Source of the DNA: Pseudomonadota bacterium | GTDB taxonomy: Bacteria; Desulfobacterota; Binatia; Binatales; Binataceae | Reading direction: 5' to 3' | DNA: 64,000 nt | NCBI GenBank assembly: GCA_021325355.1 | Contig: JAJPHI010000009.1 | Coordinates: 248,001-312,000 of the forward strand | Shown here: piece after piece, positions 10,713 through 20,222 of the stretch | Layout of the letters: every line of letters starts with the position of its first letter | Numbering within the stretch: the first letter of the stretch is position 1 | Notes under the pieces: generated by a model | Told to the model about the DNA's origin: nothing | What the model saw: the letters and a program-made list of their open reading frames with translations, nothing else | Database searches by the model: none | Translations under genes and position numbers: made by a program

Positions 10713-10783
10713 CTGCCCGCTCTATGCGTTCCGGCGGCGCACGGCCCGCAGGTCCGGCTTGCAGCTCAGGTGCTGCCGCCGTC

Positions 10784-11896
10784 CTACGAGTTTTCGCCCT
10801 GCGCCTGGTTCCACAGCTCGTCCACCTGCAGCGCCTGCGTGGTCACGACCCTTTCCCCCGGCCGCAGGCCGCTGACAATCCGCGCCTGCCCCTCGTCGCC
10901 CCAGCCGGCGATCGTCACCTTGCGTCGCTCGACCAGTCCGCGGCCGAGGTCAACGTAGGCAAAATAGCTGTCGGTTTCGAAAACTAACGCTTCGCGCGGC
11001 GCGACTACCGCCGTGCCCGGGCGCACGATGATTCGCACCTGGGCCAGCATCTGCGGCTTCAGCTTGTCGCCGGGATTGTCAACTTCACAGCGTATCTGCA
11101 GCGTATGGGTGTTGGGATCGACCACCGGACTGATCCGCTCGACGCGCCCGCGGAAGACCTCCGCCGGATAGGCCGTGGTCACCGCTTCGAGCGTCTGCCC
11201 CACCGCGACGCGCGCGACCTCGTCTTCGAAAATGTCGGCGGTGATCCAGACATGGTCGAGTGTCCCCAGCGAATACAGCGTATCCCCGGGATTCACCGCC
11301 GCACCGCGCGTCGCCAGATTCTGCACCACCGTCCCCGCGATCGGCGCATGCAGGACGAAGCTCGGTGACGCGCTGCGGATGCTCGCGATCTGCGCGGGTT
11401 CGACGCCCAGCAAATCGAGTTTGCGCCGCGCCGCCTCGACCATCGACTCGGCGAACTGCCGGTTCGCCGCGCCGCCGCCCAAAGCCGCCATCGCCGCCCG
11501 CGCCTGCAGATATTCCGCCTCCGCGGTCATGATATCGGGGCTGTATAACGTCAGGATCGCTTCCCCGCGCGTCACATGATCCCACAGCGAGACCCGCACA
11601 TCCTCGATCCGTCCACTGACCCGCGAGATGATATTGGCGACATGACGATCATCGAAGCTGACCTGACCGGTGGTCTGCAGCACCCCCGGCAGATTCGTCA
11701 CCCGCACCTCGCCCACGCTAAGTTGCGGCCAGGTCTCCGGCGGCAGGCGGAGCAGCGTGCGGCCGTCCCCCTGATGGACCAGCAGGGGCGCCACCCGCGC
11801 CGGCTGGTTCTCGCCGCTCGCACTCGAGCCGTTGCAGCCCGCCATCAGCGCCGCGGCCATCACCACAAGCGGCAGATACCACCTCCGCGCTTTCAT
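10784..11896 (-). CDS. RND efflux periplasmic adaptor subunit (CzcB/CusB-like lipoprotein)
   Basis: Lipobox-like LMAGCNG; barrel-sandwich hybrid VSGRIEDVRVSLWDHVTRGEAILTLYSPDI. Confidence 0.9.
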   Translation of the reverse strand: MKARRWYLPLVVMAAALMAGCNGSSASGENQPARVAPLLVHQGDGRTLLRLPPETWPQLSVGEVRVTNLPGVLQTTGQVSFDDRHVANIISRVSGRIEDVRVSLWDHVTRGEAILTLYSPDIMTAEAEYLQARAAMAALGGGAANRQFAESMVEAARRKLDLLGVEPAQIASIRSASPSFVLHAPIAGTVVQNLATRGAAVNPGDTLYSLGTLDHVWITADIFEDEVARVAVGQTLEAVTTAYPAEVFRGRVERISPVVDPNTHTLQIRCEVDNPGDKLKPQMLAQVRIIVRPGTAVVAPREALVFETDSYFAYVDLGRGLVERRKVTIAGWGDEGQARIVSGLRPGERVVTTQALQVDELWNQAQGENS

Positions 11897-13146
11897 CGCA
11901 GGTTCCCGCCCACGGCCTGCTCGAGCGCGACCCGCTGCGCCAGGAAGGCGTTGACCGCCTGCAGGTAGGTGATGCGCGCCTCGCTCTCCTGCCGGAAGGT
12001 ATTGAGCAGAGTGGTGAAGTCCACCTTCCCGCCCTGGTACGCCACCAGCGTCACCTCGAAGGCTTCGCGCGCCAGCGGGATCAGCGTGTCGTTGTAGAGC
12101 TGCGCGGTCTCCTTGGCGCGCAGGATTTGTCGATAGAGCGCCGTAACGGTGCCGGCGGTCTGCGTGTTGATCGAATCCAGGTCTTCGCGCGCCGCCGCCA
12201 GATCGCTCCGCGCCCGGCTGATATCCTCATTCTTCGCCCAGAAGAAAATCGGCAGATTGAACCCCACCTCGAAGTTCCACGTCTGCGTATGATTCGGCTG
12301 CGGCGCAAAGCTCTGAATCAGCCAGTTGTCGAAGCCCATGCCGAGCGTGTAATCGGGCGCGTATTCAAGCTGCGCCAGCGTCACCGCCGTGTCCTCATTC
12401 TGCTCGCTCAACGCCGCTTCCAGGATCTCCTGACGATTCATCGTCGCCAGCCCGATAGCCTGATCCAGCGTCGTTTCGAGACTTGCCAACTCGAGTCGCC
12501 GGTCGACCTCGAGCGGTTCGTCGGGCCGCCGATCGAGCAGCACATTGAGCGCGGTCCGGTCATTGGCGATCGTCACCGCCTGCTGCCGCACCAGTTCGCG
12601 GTCCGCTTCGAGCGCAAACTTGGCGTTGATATAGTCCCCCTGCGTGGCGGCGTTGGCGGTGTAGGCTATCTGCGTCACTTTGAGCACCCGGTCGAGATTT
12701 GCCGCGTTGTCCTGCAATAGATCATCGAGCGCCAGGTCGAGCTGCAGTTGGTAATACCCCGTCTTTACCGCCGCCGTTACGTCGCGCAGCGCCGCCCGAT
12801 ACGTCAGCCGCGCGATCTCCGCCGTGCGCTCCGCCTGCCGCCCCTGCAGCAAGCCCTTGCCCGGAAACTGGAACGATTCGCTCAGGCTCAGGTTGTGTTC
12901 GCCCGAGCCATACAAAAAGCCGCGCCAACTGTCGAAATTGGTAAAGCTGAACTGCGGATCGGCCGGCGTGTAGTTCTGGATAATCTGATGGCGCGCCGAG
13001 TCCCAGCGGTAGCGGGCGGCGCGCACCTGCGGATTCACCCGCCGCGCTTCGGCCACCGCCTGATCAAGCGTCAGGACCTGCGCATGCGCCTGCGCCGGAA
13101 GGCTCAGCAGACCGAGCATCACCGTTACCACCCATCTTTGCGCCAT
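11893..13146 (-). CDS. TolC-family outer membrane efflux protein (CzcC/CusC-like)
   Basis: Signal peptide, LTLDQAVAEARRVNPQVRAARYRWDSARH; 4-nt overlap with the adaptor gene. Confidence 0.9.
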   Translation of the reverse strand: MAQRWVVTVMLGLLSLPAQAHAQVLTLDQAVAEARRVNPQVRAARYRWDSARHQIIQNYTPADPQFSFTNFDSWRGFLYGSGEHNLSLSESFQFPGKGLLQGRQAERTAEIARLTYRAALRDVTAAVKTGYYQLQLDLALDDLLQDNAANLDRVLKVTQIAYTANAATQGDYINAKFALEADRELVRQQAVTIANDRTALNVLLDRRPDEPLEVDRRLELASLETTLDQAIGLATMNRQEILEAALSEQNEDTAVTLAQLEYAPDYTLGMGFDNWLIQSFAPQPNHTQTWNFEVGFNLPIFFWAKNEDISRARSDLAAAREDLDSINTQTAGTVTALYRQILRAKETAQLYNDTLIPLAREAFEVTLVAYQGGKVDFTTLLNTFRQESEARITYLQAVNAFLAQRVALEQAVGGNLR

Positions 13147-13319
13147 GGTCAGGTCATGGCCTCCCTGTTGGATTCGCAGATTAGGATGTACAGCTTATAT
13201 GGCGATCGTTGCCTGGTCGTTACGCCCGCGTGGTCGCGCGCGCGGCGTCCGCCGCTACACCGTTAAATCGCGCCCGATACTCGCGCGGTCGGCGCCGCTT
13301 CGCATCTCGTACTCCTCGC

Positions 13320-13355
13320 AACAAAAAAGGCGCACGATCCGTTCGGACGTGCGCC
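13320..13355 (-). terminator. Rho-independent terminator downstream of the cytochrome c gene
   Basis: Minus strand GGCGCACGTCCGAACGGATCGTGCGCC followed by TTTTTTGTTG; 8-bp outer stem plus TCCG/CGGA inner stem. Confidence 0.88.
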
Positions 13356-13383
13356 GCGACCTGAAGCGAATCCCTGACCGGGA

Positions 13384-14076
13384 TCAGGGGCTGTCCGATC
13401 CGACCTCGCTGTAGTCCGGCTCATTGTCAGTAACGCCGCGCTGCCCGACCGCCACCTCGCCCTTCGACAGCGGCGGCGGTGAAACCTGCTGGGTGGCGGT
13501 CTCCGTGCCGTACATGCGCTCCAACTCGCGCACATAAAGCACCGTCTGCCAGCGCTCCGTCGACGACATCGCGTCGTCGTACGCGGGCATCCAGATACCG
13601 CCATTGCGGATGTACCCGTAAATATAGCCCTCAGGCAGATTCTTGCTCACGCCGGTCAACAGATTGCGCGGCTTGTGCTCCAGCAGATGGGCCACGGTGC
13701 CGTTGCCCAGTCCGTGATCGCCATGGCACGGCGCGCAATTCGTCTCGAAGCGCTCCTTGCCCTTCGCCAGATTCTCCGGCGTCGGCTGCAGCGGGTTCTG
13801 CAGCTTGACGGTCATGACCTCGAGCTTGAGCGGCGGCAACGGAGCTTCATGCGGCACGCCCGCGGGCTGTCCCCAGTGGGCATTGTAATGCACGCCGTCG
13901 ATCGGCAGCGTGCCGCTCGGCATTTCACGCGGCGCCATCGCGAGCGTCGCGATCTGCGGACCGCGATACATGTCGATATCCCACGGAAAGGCATGCGCGG
14001 TGGCCGCCCCGATCAATGTCGCGGAGGCCAATCCCAGCGCGCCGAAAATCTTCGTGCTCACACTCTTGAGCTCCAT
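13384..14076 (-). CDS. Monoheme cytochrome c, resembling ActE-type subunits of alternative complex III
   Basis: CAPCH heme motif with distal Met region (IWMPAYDD); start chosen at MELKSVSTKIFGALG with signal sequence. Confidence 0.8.
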   Translation of the reverse strand: MELKSVSTKIFGALGLASATLIGAATAHAFPWDIDMYRGPQIATLAMAPREMPSGTLPIDGVHYNAHWGQPAGVPHEAPLPPLKLEVMTVKLQNPLQPTPENLAKGKERFETNCAPCHGDHGLGNGTVAHLLEHKPRNLLTGVSKNLPEGYIYGYIRNGGIWMPAYDDAMSSTERWQTVLYVRELERMYGTETATQQVSPPPLSKGEVAVGQRGVTDNEPDYSEVGSDSP

Positions 14077-14163
14077 CACCGCTCCATCTGCCGATAGCCC
14101 AGGCGCAGACAGAATAATGATCCCGACGGCGGCGGGCAAACCCCGAAAACCATGCCGGGGCAA

Positions 14164-14604
14164 CTATTTGGTGACGACCACTTCACCCATCATGCCGTCC
14201 TTCTCGTGCGGCACACAGGTGTACTTGTAAGTCCCCGGAACCGTGAACTTGTGCTCGTAGGTGTTGCCCGGCGTCATGAATCCCGAATCAAAGGGTTTGG
14301 CGCCCGGCGGCAGGACAACATCTTTGGCGTTCTGCACCATCGACGGATCGGCATCGACCGAATGCAGCGTCTGTGCATTATTGACCCATTGCACCGTCTG
14401 CCCGACCTTTATCGTGGCCTTCTCGGGCATGAACTTAGGCGGCTTATCGGACATTTTCACCACCACCGCCGCGCTGTCCGCCGACGCCGGCTGCGCCACG
14501 CCCATGGCCAGGGTCAAACCGCCGATAACTAAGGCCGTCTTGACCATCGCCGCGATCCTGCCTTGACCGAGATACATGAGACTCCTCATTTCGCGCGGCT
14601 CCAA
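14164..14604 (-). CDS. Cupredoxin / plastocyanin-like type 1 copper protein (secreted)
   Basis: TLHSVDADPS...GTYKYTCVPHEKDGMMGEVVV: His, Cys-x2-His-x4-Met copper ligands; true start may be internal (MYLGQ or MVKTAL). Confidence 0.85.
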   Translation of the reverse strand: MEPREMRSLMYLGQGRIAAMVKTALVIGGLTLAMGVAQPASADSAAVVVKMSDKPPKFMPEKATIKVGQTVQWVNNAQTLHSVDADPSMVQNAKDVVLPPGAKPFDSGFMTPGNTYEHKFTVPGTYKYTCVPHEKDGMMGEVVVTK

Positions 14605-14669
14605 GCCGCATCAGGTATCAGTAAAAGTTATGCGAGAGACCCTTGAACTTTAGCAAAACTGTCTCAGGC

Positions 14670-14699
14670 AAGGCAACTTTCGGAGAAGGCAACTTTCGG
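14670..14699. repeat. Two direct copies of AAGGCAACTTTCGG, 16-bp period
   Basis: aaggcaactttcgg-ag-aaggcaactttcgg, upstream of the cupredoxin gene. Confidence 0.85.
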
Positions 14700-14815
14700 G
14701 ACGGCGACGGCGGGGGGGAGGATCCGCGACCAAGCCTCAGCGGGCGCCGCCGTGCGCCGAAGCCCGCAGCCACGTCTCGGGTGGCCGCGGGCCTTGGCGT
14801 CATCAGGATCGGCTT

Positions 14816-17425
14816 TCAAGCGGCGGCGCTTTGACCCTCGCGGCTGCGGAACTCGAGCCCGCGCGGACCCGCGTCCACCACCACATGGGCGCCGTCGCGA
14901 ATCTCACCGGCGATCAGCTTGCGGCCGAGCGCGGTCTCCACTTCGCGCTGAATCAATCGCCGCAGCGGCCGCGCTCCATAGACCGGGTCGTAGCCCTGCT
15001 CCGCCAGATGGTCGCGCGCGCGGTCGGTCAGTTCGAGCTCGATCTTGCGCTCGGCCAGCCGCTGGCGCAGCCGCGCCAGTTGAATATCGACGATCGGCCG
15101 CAACTGCTCTCTGGTCAGCGGATGGAACACCACGATCTCGTCGACGCGGTTCAGGAACTCGGGCCGGAAGCTTTGCCGCAACACCTCGAGCGCCTGCTCC
15201 TTCATCCGCTCGTAATCGCGGCCCTTGTACGAAAGGATCTGCTGGCTCGCGATATTCGAGGTCATGATGACGACGGTGTTCTTGAAATCGACCGTCCGCC
15301 CGTGGCCGTCGGTCAAGCGTCCGTCATCCAGCAGTTGGAGGAGCACGTTGAAGACGTCGGGATGCGCCTTTTCGATCTCGTCCAACAGGATGACCGAGTA
15401 GGGACGGCGGCGCACGGCCTCGGTCAACTGCCCACCCTCGTCGTAACCGACGTAACCGGGAGGCGCGCCGACCAGCCGCGAGACCGTATGCTTCTCCATG
15501 TACTCGGACATGTCGATCCGCACCATCGCCGCTTCGTCATCGAACAAAAACTCCGCTAGGGCACGGGCGAGTTCGGTCTTGCCGACGCCGGTCGGCCCCA
15601 GAAAGATGAAAGAACCGATCGGACGATTGGGATCCTTGAGGCCCGCGCGCGCCCGAATCACCGCGTCGGCCACGGCCGCCACCGCTTCGTCCTGCCCGAT
15701 AACGCGCTTGTGCAGATGCTCTTCCAGATGGGCGAGCTTCTGGACTTCGCCTTCCATCAGACGCGCGACCGGGATCCCGGTCCAGCGGGCGACCACCTCG
15801 GCGATATCCTCCTCGTCCACTTCCTCCTTGATCAGGCGCGACTTCGCCGGACCGTTCTCGGCCTTCTCGGCTTCGGCGAGCTGCTTTTCAAGCCCGGCGA
15901 GCCTGCCGTACTGGAGCTCGGCCACCTTGTTCAGGTCGTACTCGCGCTTGGCCTTGTCGATCTCGTGGCGGGTCTGCTCGATCGCGCTCTTGATTTGGGA
16001 CAACCGCTCGAGGCTGCCCTTCTCGCTTTGCCACTGCGCCTGCAGTTCGGCCTTGCGCGCGTTCGCCTCGGACAATTCCTTTTCGAGCTTCTCCAGGCGC
16101 TCGCGCGAGGCCGGGTCGGTCTCACGCTTGAGCGCCTCGCGTTCGATCTCGAGCTGCATCACGCGCCGATTCGCTTCGTCGAGCTCGACCGGCATCGATT
16201 CCTTTTCGGTGCGGAGTTTGGCCGCGGCTTCATCGACCAAATCGATCGCCTTGTCGGGCATGAAGCGATCGGTGATGTAACGCTTCGACAGCATCGCCGC
16301 GGTCACCAGCGCCGCGTCCTTGATGCGGATTCCATGATGGACTTCGTAGCGCTCCTTGAGCCCGCGCAGAATCGAGATGGTATCCTCGATACTCGGCTCC
16401 TCGACCATCACCGGCTGAAAGCGCCGCTCCAACGCCGCGTCCTTCTCGATATGCTTGCGATACTCGTCGAGCGTGGTGGCGCCGATACAATGCAGTTCGC
16501 CGCGCGCGAGCATCGGCTTGAGTAGGTTCGACGCGTCCATCGCGCCTTCGGCGGCGCCGGCACCGACCACCGTGTGCAGCTCGTCGATGAACAGAATGAT
16601 CTCGCCCTCGCCCTCCTGCACTTCCTTGAGGACGGCCTTCAGACGCTCTTCGAACTCGCCGCGATACTTGGCCCCGGCGACCAGCGCCCCCATGTCGAGC
16701 GCGATGATCCTGCGGTTTTTGAGCCCCTCGGGAACGTCGCCGGCGACGATACGCTGCGCCAATCCCTCGACGATGGCGGTTTTGCCGACGCCGGGCTCGC
16801 CAATCAGCACCGGGTTGTTCTTGGTGCGACGCGACAGCACCTGGATCACGCGGCGAATTTCCTCGTCGCGGCCGATCACCGGATCGACCTTGCCCGCGGC
16901 GGCGAGCTTGGTCAGATCGCGTCCGTACTTTTCCAGCGCCTGGTAGGTGGCTTCGGGATTGGGCGAGGTGATGCGCTGATTGCCGCGCACCTTTTTAAGC
17001 GTGGCCATCAGCTTGTCATGGGTGAGACCGCCCTCGCGCAGAATCCGCGCGGTGGCACCCGACTCGTCGAGCATCGCGATGAGCACGTGTTCGAGCGAAA
17101 CGTACTCGTCGGTGAGCTTGCCGGCCTCCTGCTCCGCGCGCGCCAGCACGCGGCTCAGCCGCTGCGTCATGTAGGTCTGGCCGGTGTCGGCGCCGCTGCC
17201 GCTGACGCTCGGGACCTTGCGCAGCTCGTCACTGAGCTTCTGCCGTATTGCGGCCGGATCGACGCCCGCAAGCTTGAGGACCGAGGCCGTCAAGCCTTGA
17301 TCATCCTCGAGCATCGCGGCGGCGAGATGCTCGACATCGACCGCCTGATGATGGGCGCTGACGGCGAGATTCTGGGCTCGGCCGAGCGCCTCCTGCAATT
17401 TTTCCGTAAAGCGACCGGGATTCAT
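14816..17425 (-). CDS. clpB: ATP-dependent disaggregase ClpB
   Basis: Two AAA+ modules ([16 protein letters not shown]), Clp_N domain, coiled-coil middle domain. Confidence 0.97.
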   Translation of the reverse strand: MNPGRFTEKLQEALGRAQNLAVSAHHQAVDVEHLAAAMLEDDQGLTASVLKLAGVDPAAIRQKLSDELRKVPSVSGSGADTGQTYMTQRLSRVLARAEQEAGKLTDEYVSLEHVLIAMLDESGATARILREGGLTHDKLMATLKKVRGNQRITSPNPEATYQALEKYGRDLTKLAAAGKVDPVIGRDEEIRRVIQVLSRRTKNNPVLIGEPGVGKTAIVEGLAQRIVAGDVPEGLKNRRIIALDMGALVAGAKYRGEFEERLKAVLKEVQEGEGEIILFIDELHTVVGAGAAEGAMDASNLLKPMLARGELHCIGATTLDEYRKHIEKDAALERRFQPVMVEEPSIEDTISILRGLKERYEVHHGIRIKDAALVTAAMLSKRYITDRFMPDKAIDLVDEAAAKLRTEKESMPVELDEANRRVMQLEIEREALKRETDPASRERLEKLEKELSEANARKAELQAQWQSEKGSLERLSQIKSAIEQTRHEIDKAKREYDLNKVAELQYGRLAGLEKQLAEAEKAENGPAKSRLIKEEVDEEDIAEVVARWTGIPVARLMEGEVQKLAHLEEHLHKRVIGQDEAVAAVADAVIRARAGLKDPNRPIGSFIFLGPTGVGKTELARALAEFLFDDEAAMVRIDMSEYMEKHTVSRLVGAPPGYVGYDEGGQLTEAVRRRPYSVILLDEIEKAHPDVFNVLLQLLDDGRLTDGHGRTVDFKNTVVIMTSNIASQQILSYKGRDYERMKEQALEVLRQSFRPEFLNRVDEIVVFHPLTREQLRPIVDIQLARLRQRLAERKIELELTDRARDHLAEQGYDPVYGARPLRRLIQREVETALGRKLIAGEIRDGAHVVVDAGPRGLEFRSREGQSAAA

Positions 17426-17488
17426 TTAACGCCTCATGTTCAAGCTAACCATCCCGGGCGTAAGGGCAAGCCGGAGGGAGCGAGCGGC

Positions 17489-17510
17489 CGATGTTTCACG
17501 TGAAACATCG
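17489..17510. promoter_or_regulatory. parS: parS centromere-like site (ParB/Spo0J binding)
   Basis: 22-bp perfect palindrome CGATGTTTCACGTGAAACATCG containing the exact 16-bp consensus TGTTTCACGTGAAACA at 17492-17507. Confidence 0.93.
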
Positions 17511-17820
17511 CGGGAAACGCCGACAGCTTACGAGCTTTCCCCAGGAATTTTCGACTTCTTCCCAGGTTTCTGCGGGATACGAGGTCGGGCCGCTTGACGG
17601 AGGGGCCGAGCCTGGTTCTCGGTCACAGCGAGCTCGCGTTGAGTCGCGGGCGGTCAGAAGACGGCGCGGCCGGGACGTTGAGTGTCACGCCGAGCGCATC
17701 GGGCCGCGATTAATGCGCTGCAACTCACCCGTATCGAAATGTTTCGTTGCGCAACTGCGGAGTCGTGTTTAGCTTCTGCGCAGCCTTCAATGTCACTCGA
17801 TGAGCGAGGAGGGGCTCGCT

Positions 17821-18783
17821 ATGGGCGCGTGGGATTTTCTCGCGGGCGGAAGAGAAATGGGCGCGCTGATACGGGCCACCGATTGGGCGCGCACGCCGTT
17901 GGGATCGCCCGAGCAGTGGCCGGACATTCTCCGCACGACGCTGGCGGTCGCCCTGGAAACTCTCTTCCCGACGGCGATCTTATGGGGTCCGGAGTTACGC
18001 CTGCTTTACAACGATGAATATCGGGAGTTGCTGGGCAGCAGGCATCCACAAGCCCTCGGCCAACCGGCCGAAGAATGCTGGCCCGAGGCGTGGGATGTCG
18101 TTGGTCCGCTGCTGTTAGGGGTGCTGAGCGGCCGCGGCGCGAGTCTGCTGCGCGACTGGCCGCTCGAACTGAAGCGGCAAGGATTGCTCGAGGAGACCTA
18201 CTTTACGTGCTCTTTCAGTCCGATTCCGGATGGCACGCGGACGGCTGGCGTGTTGACTATGTGTTACGAAGTAACCGACAAGGTGATAAACGAGCGACGG
18301 TTGCGCACGCTGACTGCCACGCTGCCGCCCGGCAATCCGCCTGCGCCGGCGGAAGCAGCGCCGTCGGCCGCAGAGGGTCAGCGCAAGGAGCAAACGTTGC
18401 AGGGCAAGCGGGTACTGCTGGTCGATGACGATATCGATACGGCGCAAACCCTCGCGGCATTATTTGCCGTTAAGGGAATGAGCGTCGCGCTCGCTTATTC
18501 CGGGAAGGAAGCGATCGCAAAGGCCGCGGAGTTTGAACCTGAGCTGGTGCTGCTCGATCTGGGACTGCCGGATATGGATGGGTACGCGCTGGCCGCCCGC
18601 CTTTGCGCGACCGTGGCGGCGCGACCGATCATTATGGCCTTGACCGGATACGGCCATAGCGAAGCGCGTGAGCGTTCTCGTCGAGCGGGTCTCGACGGCC
18701 ATCTGGTCAAGCCGGTCGACCCGGATGCGGCCGTACAGGAGATGGCGCAAAAACTCGCGGCACGACGAACCCAACCCGCCTGA
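17821..18783 (+). CDS. PAS-like sensor domain fused directly to a response-regulator receiver domain, no kinase core
   Basis: LIRATDWARTPLGSPEQWPDILRTTL...AILWGPELRLLYNDEYRELLG then KRVLLVDDDIDTAQTLAALF...LVLLDLGLPDMDGYAL...LVKPVDP; GAGGAGG precedes the ATG at 17821 (17800 also possible). Confidence 0.82.
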   Translation: MGAWDFLAGGREMGALIRATDWARTPLGSPEQWPDILRTTLAVALETLFPTAILWGPELRLLYNDEYRELLGSRHPQALGQPAEECWPEAWDVVGPLLLGVLSGRGASLLRDWPLELKRQGLLEETYFTCSFSPIPDGTRTAGVLTMCYEVTDKVINERRLRTLTATLPPGNPPAPAEAAPSAAEGQRKEQTLQGKRVLLVDDDIDTAQTLAALFAVKGMSVALAYSGKEAIAKAAEFEPELVLLDLGLPDMDGYALAARLCATVAARPIIMALTGYGHSEARERSRRAGLDGHLVKPVDPDAAVQEMAQKLAARRTQPA

Positions 18784-18830
18784 TTGGCATCGCGGCCGCG
18801 CGCGGGTGCGGCGGCCTTCACGCGCGAGGG

Positions 18831-20222
18831 TTATTCGCCGGCGATCATCATCTCACTCAGCTTGAGCGTTGGCGCGACCACCGAGGAGCGCCAGCGGAGG
18901 TCATTGGCGACCATCTCGATACCGAGGAACATGTCCTTGAGGTTGCCGGCGATGGTGATTTCCTGCACCGGATAGGCGAGCTCGCCGTTCTCGATCCAGA
19001 TTCCGCTCGCACCGCGCGAGTAATCGCCGGTAACGGCGTTGATGCCGAAACCGATCAGTTCGGTGACATACAGGCCGCGTGCGACCGAGCCGATTACCTG
19101 TTCGGGCGTGTAGCTGCCGGGTTCGAGGTAGAGGTTGGTCGGGCTGACGCCGGGACTATCGGCGGTGCCGCGCGAGGCGTTGCCGGTCGGCGCGAGGTTG
19201 AGTTTGCGGGCGGAGTAGCAATCGAGCAGATAGGTCTTGAGGATCCCGCGTTCGACCAGCGGCTTGCGATTGGTGGCGAGGCCTTCGCCGTCGAAGGGCT
19301 TCGAGCCGAGTCCGGCGAGCATCCGGCCGTCGTCGATAATAGTAACAGCGGAGGCGGCGACCTGGGTATCGAGCCGATCGACGAGGAACGACGCGCGCTT
19401 GTAGAGCGCGGGGCCGGAAGCGGCGCCGGCGAGCGAGCGAATCAGCGAGGCCGCCATGTCGGGGTCGAAGACCACCGGCGCGCGGGTGGTTTTGATCTTG
19501 CGCGCACCGAGCCGGCGCAAAGCGCGGGCGGCGGCCACTTTGCCGACCGCGGCCGCATCTTCGAGTTTGGCAAAGTGGCGGGCGCTGGTGGACCAGTGGC
19601 CGAGCTGCATCGCGCCGTCGTCGGCCTGGGCGATGGGCGCCGCGCCGAGATGGAAATTGCCGGCGGCATAACTGCCGCTGAAACCGCTGCTGTTGGCGAA
19701 GAGGATCTCGTAAACGCCGGAGCTGAACTCGGCGCCCTCGGAATTGCGGATGCGCGGGTCGCTGCCGAGGGCGGCCCGCTCGCACTCGCGAGCAATCTGC
19801 AGGGCCTGCTCGGCTGCGATGATCGCATGGGCGGAATCGCGCAGGTCGAGATCGGGCAAGGTCGCGGGATGCAGTGTGGGATCGGGCAGGCCGGACCACG
19901 GATCGGGGGCGGTCAGCCGCGCCATCGCGATCGTGTTGCGGATGAAGTCGTCGAGCGAGGTCTGCTCGAGCTCGGCGGTCGCGGCGGTAGCGGAAGATTG
20001 GCCGACGAAGACCCGCAGACCAAGGCGTCTTTCACGCGAACTCTTGAGTTTTTCGACTTCACCCATCCGCACCCCGGCGGAAAGCGATTCGGCGCTCACG
20101 AGGAGGACTTCAGCGGCGGAGGCGCCTTCGGCGCGGGCGCGGGCCAGCGCCCATTCGGCCAGCGCCGGGTCGAGCCCGCCCGAAGAGCGGCCGTTGGCTG
20201 CACGCTTCATGTCAGGGCTCAC
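18831..20222 (-). CDS. pmbA: TldE/PmbA-type metalloprotease subunit
   Basis: PmbA/TldE features: LGLRVFVGQSSATAATAEL, GASGIWIENGELAYPVQEITIAGNLKDM. Confidence 0.92.
   Translation of the reverse strand: MSPDMKRAANGRSSGGLDPALAEWALARARAEGASAAEVLLVSAESLSAGVRMGEVEKLKSSRERRLGLRVFVGQSSATAATAELEQTSLDDFIRNTIAMARLTAPDPWSGLPDPTLHPATLPDLDLRDSAHAIIAAEQALQIARECERAALGSDPRIRNSEGAEFSSGVYEILFANSSGFSGSYAAGNFHLGAAPIAQADDGAMQLGHWSTSARHFAKLEDAAAVGKVAAARALRRLGARKIKTTRAPVVFDPDMAASLIRSLAGAASGPALYKRASFLVDRLDTQVAASAVTIIDDGRMLAGLGSKPFDGEGLATNRKPLVERGILKTYLLDCYSARKLNLAPTGNASRGTADSPGVSPTNLYLEPGSYTPEQVIGSVARGLYVTELIGFGINAVTGDYSRGASGIWIENGELAYPVQEITIAGNLKDMFLGIEMVANDLRWRSSVVAPTLKLSEMMIAGE

Noticed and set aside
7896-10958. 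1020-aa plus-strand ORF opposite the RND pump gene
   Set aside because: Antisense shadow of a well-supported RND gene; composition is H/R/Q-rich and not protein-like.
17491-17772. 93-aa plus-strand ORF covering the parS region
   Set aside because: Begins within the parS palindrome and has no protein-like features or conserved motif.
20029-20044. TCTTTCACGCGAACTC, partial similarity to parS in pmbA
   Set aside because: About 11 of 16 matches, not palindromic, inside coding sequence.
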